64,000 nt of DNA from Bactericera cockerelli. Taxonomy: Eukaryota > Arthropoda > Insecta > Hemiptera > Triozidae. The notes beneath the pieces are model-generated. The model was not told the DNA's origin. It was given only the letters and a program-made list of their open reading frames with translations, and did not search any database. The DNA is taken from positions 2,705,146-2,769,145 of the forward strand of contig CM044965.1 in assembly GCA_024516035.1 (NCBI GenBank). The letters are read 5' to 3'. A program made the translations under genes and the position numbers. Below, piece after piece: positions 1-11,100 of this stretch (its first letter is position 1; every line of letters begins with the position of its first letter).

Positions 1-1295
1 AAGAGAGAGAGAAAGAGAGAGAAAAAAAATTATCCGGCACTGATTTAGAAGAAATAATCTTCATTTAATTTCGCATTTAGTTATGTTAATTGAAGTATTA
101 TTCCCTTATTAGGTATTATTTATTTTCTATGCCAATTGTGTTTCCTCAACAAAAAAAAATCCAATACGAAATTCACCCACTTTACCGGACACTGTCGTGA
201 AAAAACTAGCAGGTTAAATGGCTTTTTTTATGATCTTAATCGCTTCTGCGTTAAGTTTTCTTTCGATTTTAAGCATAAAAAACATATGTCATTGCAGACT
301 TTCACCTCTAAAAATGGCAATTTCGAGAACACCATTAATTTACGGAAAAATTGACGTGAGAAAAAAAGTACTTTTACAAAAACCTTACTATGACCCTGAT
401 TAGAAGTAAACAAGAATATTTTTTTGATTTCATATGGTGTAAAACAATATTTTGAACCTATGAACATAAAAAGAATACTAAAAAATCTAACTAACGCTGT
501 AATACAGGGTGTAACAATCTTGAAACTTTCACCCTACTAGCTCCGCCCCTGATAAGGTTTTTGAAAATTTTAAAAGCTCATTATACTCAGCCTAACCTGG
601 AATTGAATTAACAGGAATAAAAAATATAGCATTCTATTTAAAATTCGCGAGAAAAATGAAAAAATATGGCCTAAAAGCTGGAAGGGCCGACCGGGGTCAA
701 AAATAAATATGACCACAGGATGGGCCATAGGGCACTTCCTATACCTAGGACTTTACAGAATTGAAAAATTCCGTCGCGTTCAAAAGTTACGAGGGGGTGG
801 CCACCTTTTCTGAAACATACTGTATAAAAACAACACCTGAACAAAACATCGAAAAAAAAGGAAAAACATACGTAAAAAAAGAAATTCATCCACCATTATA
901 AATGTTCAAATCACCAAACTATGTACTACTGTGTCTATAGGCAAACATCATGAGATGTCAGTTGTTGTTATTAATATATTCAACGTTTATTATTATTATT
1001 AGGTATAACATATAAAAGGAAACATTTATCTTCAAACGCGTGATTCTACCCTGTAATCGACTTTTACGTGATTTCAAGTAACGAAATTTTCAAGTAACCC
1101 AATTTGGGACAGCACCTTCCAGTTAAAAAGCTTCTTTTACATTTTAACAAAGTTACCTTTTGTGATAAGGGGTGAGATGTCAACTTTGAACCAATTAACG
1201 CTGTGTCTTCATTTATGAGAATTATGATGAACTCTGTTAAAGTGAAAATGAGACCCGAGACCTTTTCATGTACAGGGTGTAACCGATCTTAACCG
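1..1295. other. No gene recognised at the left edge (SERT intron or upstream)
   Basis: AT-rich, starting in a GA microsatellite. Fragments ACAGGGTGTAAC at 505 and 1273 are mobile-element ends. The SERT TM1 exon was looked for here and not found. Confidence 0.6.
655..835 (-). repeat. Dispersed repeat, inverted relative to 23186-23350
   Basis: Contains the reverse complement of ACAGTATGTTTCNGAAAAGG and TCGTAACTTTTNAACGCGA, found again at 23186-23350 on the plus strand. Probably a fragment of a mobile element ending in a TACAGTATG-like terminus. Confidence 0.7.
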
Positions 1296-1435
1296 ACCTT
1301 ATTGTGACACTTCTCGCCCATCAGAGGGGAGGCATACTACGGGATGGGCAGGCTACAACACAGACCACAAGCGTCTACAGTAGCTTCTGTTTCATGGCTA
1401 CGAAATAAAAAAGGCTGTAAAACACTCATCTTTTA
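1296..1435 (+). mobile_element. Tail of SINE family E (3' part only)
   Basis: Matches the last 140 bp of the full copy at 16775-17070: TCTCGCCCATCAGAGGGGAG, GGATGGGCAGGCTACAACAC, GTTTCATGGCTACGAAATAA, AACACTCATCTT. The tRNA-like head is missing. Confidence 0.8.
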
Positions 1436-1441
1436 AAAAAA

Positions 1442-2037
1442 TATATACAGGGTGGGGCAAAAGTCTGGAAACCCCTGAATATCTTTCGAAGGGGCTTTCT
1501 TAGTAAATTTAAAATTGTGTACGGTAATCCTTGGTAATTAGACCTTATTTTAGAATGGGAACAATTTTTTGTACTGGCCCCCATGTCGGGGCCTGGGAGG
1601 CCAACTTCATTTTTTAAAATACGAAACCCCATCTTGCGATACATTTTTGGAAAGGTCTAATTACCCCAACTTACCGTGCACAGCTTTAAATTTCCTGAGA
1701 AAGCCCTTTCAAAAGATATTCAGGGGTTTCCAGACTTTACTGCATACACAAAGTTGGACGCCATTTGCAAACAGTTAATATTAAAAAAATAAAATTTGCA
1801 CCAATGTATTTCTTATTTAAAGAGCTTTCCAAAAATGTATCGCAAGGTGGGGGTTCGTATTTAAAAAAATGAAGTTGGCCCCCCTGGCCCCGACATGGGG
1901 GCCGGTAACAAAAATCGACCCCACTCTAAAAGAAGGTTTTATTAGCCCAGTTCACCATACAAAATTTTAATTTTACCGAAGAAGCCATTCGAAAGTTATT
2001 CAGGGGTTTCCAGACTTTTGCCCCACCCTGTATATAC
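1442..2037. mobile_element. MITE of about 596 bp with terminal inverted repeats of about 57 bp
   Basis: Left end TATATACAGGGTGGGGCAAA and AGTCTGGAAACCCCTGAATA; the right end is its inverse with few mismatches. TA-rich flanks suit a TA target site (Tc1/mariner-like). Internal blocks (CCCCCATGTCGGGGCC, TCCAGACTTTACTGC) repeat the termini in both orientations. No transposase. Confidence 0.85.
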
Positions 2038-2124
2038 ATATATTGGTTATGATGGTTGGTTGGAAATATGATGCAGTAGTAAAAGTTTTCGTCATGTCGA
2101 TGCTACCAACTAAAAATTGTGACA

Positions 2125-2338
2125 TAATAATAACACCGCCTTATTTATACTGCCCGATTAAGACCATTAAGTCCCATTATTCCAGCAGTAACTCCAAGAC
2201 GCATTATTATGTGGTAAAAATCCCAAATGAGAGGATAACTTGTCATGTCCCGGCTGGGCCGGCTGGGTTTCGAACCCGCGACCTCGTGAACCCCTAGATT
2301 CACAGAGTGTCGCCTTTGCCACTGAGCTACTGGGACAG
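2125..2338 (-). mobile_element. SINE family B (tRNA-headed), minus
   Basis: Head on the minus strand: CCCAGTAGCTCAGTGGCAAA, then GGGTTCGAAACCCAGC (B box) and GGGACATGACAAG. The body ends in ATAAATAAGGCGGTGTTATT. The same family occurs at 11318-11493, 21121-21332, 25044-25190, 27183-27441, 40088-40288, 40815-41005, 51796-51982 and 60980-61175. Confidence 0.85.
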
Positions 2339-2627
2339 ACTTTATCTTTTTTTATATAAAGAGATATGAAAGAGAGAGGAAAACGAAAAAGGTAGGGGGG
2401 GTTTATAAATTGTGAGGGGGATATATATATTATATATAGATTGGGAGGGTGGGGGGGTAATTGAGAGGGGGTTATATACTGAGTGGGGGATATTTAGGAG
2501 AGAGGCTAGGTCTTGAACAATACGGAGAGAATGAGAAGATGATTGAATTCCTCTCCCCAGAGAGCTTAGATTGAGCAAATGAAATGTAAAATAATTCCTT
2601 CAGCAAGTAGTACTCCTACCCCTGACA

Positions 2628-2947
2628 ACTTTACTATTGAATTGTAAACTTTACTATTGAATTGTAAACTTTACTATTGAATTGTAAAACTTTACTATTG
2701 AATTGTAAACTTTACTCTTGAATTGTAAACTTTACAATAATTGAATTGTAAACTTTACAATTGAATTGTAAACTTTACAATTGAATTGTAAACTTTACAA
2801 TTGAATTGTAAACTTTACAATTGAATTGTAAACTTTACAATTGAATTGTAAACTTTACTATTGAATTGTTAACTTTACAATTGAATTGTAAACTTTACTA
2901 TTGAATTGTTAACTTTACAATTGAATTGTAAACTTTACAATTGTATT
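2628..2947. repeat. 20-bp AT-rich minisatellite, about 16 copies
   Basis: Unit TTGAATTGTAAACTTTACAA, early copies with CTATTG in place of CAATTG. TTGTAAA and TTTACAA are inverse to each other, so every unit can form a small hairpin. Confidence 0.93.
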
Positions 2948-3153
2948 GTCATTGAATCTGCTTTCATGGTAGGTACCTATCATTATTATTATGAAACTCT
3001 TTATTAGTAGAATATACGTATAGGTATACAAACAAATAATGCTAAAAATTAAAATACAAAATTGACAAATTAAAGTATTTTTAAAGCTACCGGGAAAGTA
3101 TTTTTCGCTTTTCTAAATGTAAAAAAAAACTATGAGTGAACGATAATTATTAT

Positions 3154-3852
3154 TTTTGATGAAAAAGGGCTCTATTTCAGGTGCCTTCCTGGTACTCTTC
3201 TATTTCTTTTTTATGAAAATAATCTCTCTCTCTTTCAGGTGCATTCCTGGTGCTCTACTATTTCTTTTTGATGAAAAAGTTCTCTCTCTTTCAGGTGCGT
3301 TCCTGGTGCCCCACTATTTCTTTTTGATGAAAATATTCTCTTTCTTTCAGGTGCTTTACTGGTGCCCTACTATTTCTTTTTGATGAAAATATTCTCTCTC
3401 TTTCAGGTGCAATCCTGGTGCCCTACTATTTCTTTTTGATGAAAATATTCTCTTTCTTTCAGGTGCTTTACTGGTGCCCTACTATTTCTTTTTGATGAAA
3501 ATATTCTCTCTCTTTCAGGTGCAATCCTGGTGCCCTACTATTTCTTTTTGATGAAAATATTCTCTTTCTTTCAGGTGCAATCCTGGTGCCCTACTATTTC
3601 TTTTTGATGAAAATATTCTCTCTCTTTCAGGTGCCTTCCTGGTGCCTACTATTTCTTTTTGGTGAATTATTCTCTCTCTTTCAGGTGCAATCCTGGTGCC
3701 CTATTATTTCTATTTGATAAAAATATTCTCTCTCTTTCAGGTGCGTTCCTGGTGCCCCACTACTTCTTTTTGATGAAAATATTCTCTCTCTTTCAGGTGC
3801 AATCCTGGTGCCCTACTATTTCTTTTTGATGAAAATATCCTCTCTCTTTCAG
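3154..3852 (+). repeat. Acceptor-derived minisatellite, SERT TM2 exon (13 copies counting the real one)
   Basis: Each unit is a pyrimidine tract, CTTTCAG, the first 18-20 exon bases (GTGCNNTCCTGGTGCCCTAC), then TTTCTTTTTGATGAAAATAT. The exon-like segments start at 3181, 3239, 3295, 3351, 3407, 3463, 3519, 3575, 3631, 3685, 3741, 3797 and 3853. The spacing is 56 bp, except 58 and 54 once each. The last copy is the true exon. Since 56 is not a multiple of 3, most decoys would shift the frame. Confidence 0.95.
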
Positions 3853-3987
3853 GTGCATTCCTGGTGCCCTACTGCATCATGCTGTTCGTGGGAGGCATAC
3901 CTCTGTTCTACATGGAACTTGCCCTGGGCCAGTTTCACCGAAAAGGGGCCATTACGTGTTGGGGTCGCATTGTGCCGCTTTTCAAAG
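3853..3987 (+). CDS. SERT: SERT exon, TM2 and first intracellular loop
   Basis: Starts with two bases that finish a Gly codon, then [20 protein letters not shown] and the SLC6 signature [17 protein letters not shown]. It ends with one base of the next Gly codon before GTAAAG. The acceptor is the last of thirteen nearly identical copies. Only this copy continues into the intact exon; the copies upstream diverge after the first 18-20 exon bases. Confidence 0.95.
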
Positions 3988-6900
3988 GTAAAGAGTTTAC
4001 TTTATTAAACAAGTGAGTGCTCCTCTTGTTCTTATATTATGTATATTTACTTCCGAGAAATTTCTAATATTAGATATAGGAAGTATTGTGTTTGTTTTTT
4101 ATTGTGTTAATATAACACAATAACACATCTATTAAAGTATATTTATATACTTGGTATACTTGGTCCAGTCTAGCTGGGGGACTATAAAGAGGGAGTGTAC
4201 CAACATTGGCTTGGTTCTGGGGGCCCTTGTCAATTATTAGCCTCCTTGTAAAGACAGTGGTAGAAGTGCTGAGCATTCCTCCACTGTCTGGCTCCCATCG
4301 TTCACGATGACGCCACCCACCCTATGATGATGATACTTGGTCCATATCACTGACATGAGGTAGAGTTGTAAGCTGATAATACAATTTTTTGTGTTCTTAT
4401 ACCCACTAAGGGTAGCGGAGAATTATAGTCCTATTTCTTTTCTTTGAATATCAGCGAAGTTAGCTGACCACTATAATCGATTTGGTCGCTACTTGGATCA
4501 ATATTTTGTTGTGCACTAGTAGTCAAGTGGTTAACGCGCTAGTCTTGTAATCCAGGTAGCGTCCGTTGGTTCGAATCTCAACCAGTGCATTCATTTTTCC
4601 TCATTGATGTGAGTTTGTGACCACATAAAAATAAGACTGTGAGGGACCACCAGGCGAGGTCGTTACCTCGCCTGGTGGTTACCTTCCATTTCTTCTTTTA
4701 CTCTGTCATATCCCGCTTAAGCAGGGTCGACGATGTTCAACCTCATGGTTGAGGTTGGTTGGTTTTGGCACATTTTTACGGCTGGATGGCCTTCCTAACG
4801 CCAACGATTCTAATTCAATTTAACGCCCAGGAGTAGACGGGGGATTTGTCCTCTATTTGCAGGGAATCTTACTAGCTACCCACATTAACCTCACCCAGCC
4901 TCGGTAGGGCCGGAAATGCCAGCCTCACATGTACGGAGGGAGCAGAATTTTCTGTGTGAAAATTCTCTTCCTACCGGGGATCGAACTACGCCACGGAGGC
5001 TGTGGTGGGTTACCTTCCACTACAGAGTTTTATTTTATTATATTGTACGGGTTTTGTACAACAGCAAAAAATTGTTTTGTACCACTACCAATCCCGACTA
5101 TCCCGAGATATCCCCCTTAGGTGGTCAGCCAACTTCACGCAGTTTTTTTTTTATGAATATTTATTTTAAGAGAGGTCTAACATTCAGAGTCCTTGCCCCT
5201 CACATCATAGCTAAGGGTTGGGTGGAAGAGATTGCCACAGGCAATAACCCCGCTTTTTAGGTCGGACATTAACTTTATTCTCTTTTTTGTTCTTGTTTCT
5301 TTGTTCAATCTATATATTTTTTCTTTATAATTTCATTCTATTTTACTGTATTGTATATTTTTGTCTTACCTGATAAAGCATACTATAATATTAATAAGCT
5401 TTATATTCCAATATCTTACTTTTGCCCATAATGCCGCTAGGAAATGTGAACAAAATAGAGTATACAGGAATGTGCAAAAGGATTAGAAAAAAGGCGGAAG
5501 AAGATATACAGATTTACAATAACAACTTTTTGAAAAAGACAGTTGAGGCAAATTCTAGTTTGAGAAGAGCAAAAGGAGAGTTAAATACTTTTAAAACTGA
5601 AATTTTGAACATAAAAGGAAAAAATGGGGAAATACTGAGAGATAGAGATTTAATTGTTAAGAGAATAGCAGAATTTTACACAGAATTATACCAGAGTGAA
5701 CAAAGAATACATAAAGTAGACTGTGAGAATCAAGTTGAAAATATTAATGAATCTGAAGTTTTAAAAATACTTTCAAAAATGAAAAATGGAAGGTCTGGAG
5801 GTAGAGACAACATTATTGTAGAAATGATATTTAAAGTATGGAGGATCTCAAATATTGAAAATTATAACAAAACTATTTAATTTATGTCTTGAAAATAAAA
5901 ATGTCCCCAAGGAATGTAGTATATCCAAGGTCTGTTTGCTTTTCAAAAAAGGTGACAAAAGTGACTTAAATAATTACAGACCTATAAGTTTGCTCAATGT
6001 CACTTATAAGCTTTTTTCAAAAATCCTTGTAAGTAGGTTGACATGTATTTTAGATAAGAATCAACCACCCGAACAAGCTGGGTTTAGATGTGGATACTCA
6101 ACCATTGACCACATCCTTGTAGTTAAAGAGGTTTTGAGAAAAGCGGAAGAATATGGAACACCAGTATGCCTCCTATTTGTTGACTACCTTAAAGCGTTCG
6201 ACTCAGTAAGCATCGGGTCTGTTTTTGAAGCCCTCCAAGAACAGGGAATAGGATTGGAGTATATAGAACTCTTACAGATACTCTCCAAGGAGAATAAAAT
6301 GGAAATAGAGGATACGCTGATCAACATTGAGAAAGGCGTTCGTCAGGGAGACCCTGGTTCTCCGAAGTATTTTAATGCACTATTAGAAAAAGTTTTCAAA
6401 AACCTTAAATGGGATAATAAGGGCATAACAATCAATAATAAAAAGCTGCACCATCTACGCTTTGCTGATGACATAGTACTGTTCTCAGAAAATCTAAAAG
6501 AATTGGAAGAAATGTTCAAGGGGTTAATAGTAGAAGGAAGAAAAGTTGGGTTAACAGTAAACATGTCAAAAACAAAATTATTAACAACAAACATAGGGAC
6601 TAGGGTAAATATGAAGATAGAACAAGAAACGGTTGAGGAAGTTGAAGAGTTTGTTTATTTGGGTAGCCTCATTTCAAAGCAAGATGATTGGCCTGAAATT
6701 CATAGGAGAATAAAATTAGCCTGGGGTTCATTTATTAAATATAAAGACTTCTTCAAAAGTAAAAATGTCAAAATTATTTTCAAAACGAGACTTTTTCAAT
6801 CATGTGTGCTGCCAACCTTGCTATACGCTTGTGAAACATGGGTGCTGAAAAAAGAATATTTAACAAAACTAAATTTAGTAATAAGAAGAATGGAGAGGTC

Positions 6901-8118
6901 AATGTTAGGAATTACTTTGAGAGACAGGAAAAGAAACAGTTGGGTGAGGGGAAAAACAAGATTAGAAAACATAGGTCACAGAATATGGTCCCTAAAATGT
7001 AATTGGACAGGGCATGTACTTAGGAGAGAAGATGGGAGATGGTCAAAGGAAATACAATTTTGGAAAATAAATAGGAAAAGAAGAAGAGGAAGACCCAAGA
7101 AAAAGTGGGAAGCCGAGTTTCAAACAATAGAAGGTGATAACTGGAAAGAAGTGGCAAAAAATAGAGATTTGTGGAAGAAGGTTAGGGAAAAAGGTAAAAG
7201 ATTGATGTAATGTTAATTAATTGTAATGTTAATTAGATCAGTATAATCAGTATAAACAGAAAAGTGAGATTATTAATCTTATTGCATCATATGTATATTT
7301 TTATTAGAATTGGCCATGTATAACTTTAGAAGACTTCTAAAGTTATGTAAGTCCAAATCCTAATGGGCACTGCCCCATTAGAGGCCTTCAGCCTAGCAGA
7401 ATTTTAAACTGTAAATATGAGTATAGTGAAAAATAGGTAGTTTATAATATTTTGATAATTATATAAACTTAGATTATTATTTTGTTACTACCTATTTTGC
7501 CACCTAGGCTGAAAAGAGATAACTTTAGTGTATTTTGAAACCCTTATGTTTGTAAATTTCTTTAAATGATTAACTCTTCAATAAAGGCTATTTTATTTTA
7601 TTTTATTTATTTATTTATTTATTAACTTTATTCTCTTTTTTGTTCTTGTTTCTTTGTTCAATCTATATATTTTTTCTTTATAATTTCATTCTATTTTACT
7701 GTATTGTATATTTTTGTCTTACCTGATAAAGCATACTATAATATTAATAAGCTTTATATTCCAATATCTTACTTTTGCCCATAATTCCGCCACTGGTCGC
7801 TGCTCACATTAAGACAGAGCTACTCATTTTTCCATTTTGCACAACCTGTGTACTAGGTGTATGTAGTGAAAATGGACTTTTTTTTATCCCTTCATAATTT
7901 ATTTTATTTCCACTTGTGGATTTCCGTCAACTTTTGCACCCCCTCTTTCCATCTCCCTCTCTCTCCTCCTTTCCTCTTTCCCTCTCTCCCTCTCTCTCTC
8001 CCCTCCCCCTTTTTCCATCTTCTTCTGTCCGTCTTTTTTTCTTCGCCGGCTTAACACAGGGTCATCAGCTCAGAGGAAATTACACCACTTTTCACTTTCC
8101 CTCTTGTCATGTACCATG

Positions 8119-8169
<51 letters not shown>

Positions 8170-11100
8170 CTTTCCGCTTTATAAGAATCATATTTTCTTT
8201 TGTCTGCCCTTTAAATCCCGAAGAAGCGAAAAAGAAAAAGTTATCATACTTGTCTTAATCACTTTTTTCTCTTTTCCTGTCTGGCTACCATCGTTCACGA
8301 TGACGCCACCCTATGATGATGATGATATCATGATGGTTTACTTTTTAATTTTGTAATAATTCATTTTTTGAATGAACCATTTTCAAATGATTTATATAAA
8401 ATCAATTGAATAGTTGTCTAGAAGAACCACCTATGTGTTTTTTTTTTTTTTTTTCTTTTGTGTTTTTGTGTTTTTGGGCACTTTTCAATAGGGTACTTTT
8501 AGTAATACCATTAATGCAGCACCCAAATGTTTGGTCTTTCTTTCACATAGGTGGTTCTTCCATTTGGTTTACAAAAGAAACGTATGTTGTTAAACAATGT
8601 GCCAAGTAATTTACAGTTTATTCAGAAGGCAACTTTGAGTAGAAATCTTTGTGTTTCGAGTTCCTCATGTACGGTATCATACTCTCCAAGTTATTTTTCT
8701 TCTCCTTTTCTACAGACTATCTTCTCAATCTACGGACACCTTTTCTTCTTTTATTTACGTATTCCTGACCTTTATTACGCGCAAGTTGCAATTTTTTGTC
8801 AGTCCAATTATTCACATTAAGATCTTTCTTTTTTGCACTGTTCAAACACTCAATATCTTTACTTGAGAGACTCATCTTTGTAGGTCAGTAATCACACTTT
8901 TAATTTTAGAAATTTGTAATTTTAGAAACGTCAAATAAATCACGCGCAACTACCCTCTTATCCTATACTCGAATGTGGCGAGACTGATTTTAGTATTTTT
9001 AGTTCAACAAGTGCACATAGGTGGTTCTACATGATATTTTTTCTGCTCTGTTTTGACGACGACTTCTCTAGTGATTCAAGATTTACACATGGGTTCCATT
9101 TTTGAAATAAAAAAAAATCGAAATTTTCACATAGGTGGTTCTTCCAGACAACTATTCAATTATTGTTTGTGTTTATCACTTTCGTGATATCACAACTACT
9201 CAAACATGCTTTACTAAGAGCGGAATTAATAGACGTTTTTGTAATACCTCTGTGGCTCTAAGTCACGGATTGCGTACTGTGTAAGATAGGGAAAATTGAC
9301 ACTTACCAACGACCAACGACTTTTGTAATACCACTGTGGCGCTAAGTCACGGATTGCGTACTGTGTAAGACTGTAAGGGCGGAATTAATAGACGTTTTTG
9401 TAATACCTCTGTGGCGCTAAGTCACGGATTGCGTACTGTGTAAGATAGGGAAAACCGACACTTACCAACGACTTAAGTTATTGATGTTGTCTATTAATTC
9501 CGCCCTTAGAATGCGAAAACTGACGCTTAGCAATGACTTGTGATACAGAATTTGTCTATTAAATTCGCCCTTAATCCTGTTTTATTTTCGGCCCTTAATG
9601 TGACTTGGAGTTTCATATTTATACCTAATTTTGCCAGCTTCGATGGCTCGTTGAATGCATCGGCTCTCGTAGGATCATCGAACTTAAGCAACGTCCAGCG
9701 AGTTGAAGACATCGTGATGCTGGCATTCGGGCCCAAACCAGGCTGGGTGAGGTTATTTTGGGTAGCAGGCTTGTGAGTTTCATGCAATGGAGGGTACCGT
9801 CGTGATATGACCATGCAGTTGAAAGCGACGTTAAACTCAAAAAGATTATACCTAAATTTGCTTTGCTTTGCTAACACAGGCCATGGACAATGAAAGGCAT
9901 GTATTTCAGCGGTAGGAAATTTATTGTTCTAAGACCTTTGTGACTTTTTTGAGTAAGTTTCGTAGCTCGGTATTCCCTCTTTTTTCCTCATCTCTTTTTT
10001 TTCTTCTACTCTCTGATCTTTTATGATCAACGCTATTTTTCCATAAAACATAACAGAATAAATATGAATCCAGTATTCTGAGCTAATAATAATTCCATGT
10101 CCGTGAGATAGGCATAGCTACCTACTGGTATTTTTATCAATGTGATGAGATGATTAAAAATAAATAAAAATATATATATGTAGAACATTATTTTCATAAG
10201 TATTTACATTTTTTTGTAATCCGGGCGAAGTTAATGAAACGGGAATTCTTTGCCACTTGACTATCAAATCCAAATCAAATCCAATGATTTTATTATTAAT
10301 AATAATATTATACAACGCTTTATTAGGTATAAATGGACATTATGTACATAAAAATAATTTCAAATAATTTTTTTTATGTACATAATGTCCATTTCTTTTC
10401 GGGGGATAAGGAATGTCGTGTATAGTGTCACACCAGATTTTTTCATTAACCCTTGCATGCCCCGTGTGCAGGAATCGGGTATATTTTTTTTTTTCATTGA
10501 CCATTGCATGCCCCATGTGCAGGAATGGGGTATATTTTTTTCATTAACCCTTGCATGCCCCATGTGCAGGAATTGGGTATATTTTTTTTCATTAACCCTT
10601 GCATGCCCCGTGTGCTGGAATCGGGGGTATATTTTTCATTAACCCTTGCATGCCCCGTGTGCAGGAATCGGGTACGCGGTTGTGATCATCGCCTTCTACG
10701 TAGACTTCTACTACAACGTGATCATTGCGTGGGCTCTGCGCTTCTTTTTCGCCTCATTCACTGACCTCCTCCCCTGGACCACTTGCAACAACCCGTGGAA
10801 CACCAAGAACTGTCGATCCGTAAGTGGTTAATAACTTTAGCGTAACTTTTGTACGAGAAAATAAAATGATAACTGTTAGGTAAACTTATTTTTTTTTTTT
10901 TTACACTTTATTTTTTATACAATACAAACAACAATAAATTACTAACAAAGATAAAAAAAAAAAAAATTATCAATATTTACAAAATAAGATATAGAAAAAA
11001 TAAAATATTTAAAATTATATGTAAGTACAATGTATTGTAATCCGGGGCGAAGTTAATGCCTTAGGCATTCTCTGCCACTTACTTCGTTATTATTATTATT

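Noticed and set aside
3156..4008. Open frames across the TM2 acceptor array
   Set aside because: Intronic repeat read in the wrong frame; only 3853-3987 continues as SERT.
4511..4600. Functional tRNA genes at this and many similar heads
   Set aside because: All heads are followed by SINE bodies, occur in several families with shared tails, and have mismatched stems. They are tRNA-derived SINEs.
7857..8356. Pro/Ser/Leu-rich frames of 65 and 146 residues
   Set aside because: They are compositional frames in a CT-rich tract and the (CT)n microsatellite.
9527..9877. Minus-strand frame of 116 residues
   Set aside because: It crosses a 5S-headed SINE; similar frames in other copies are broken.
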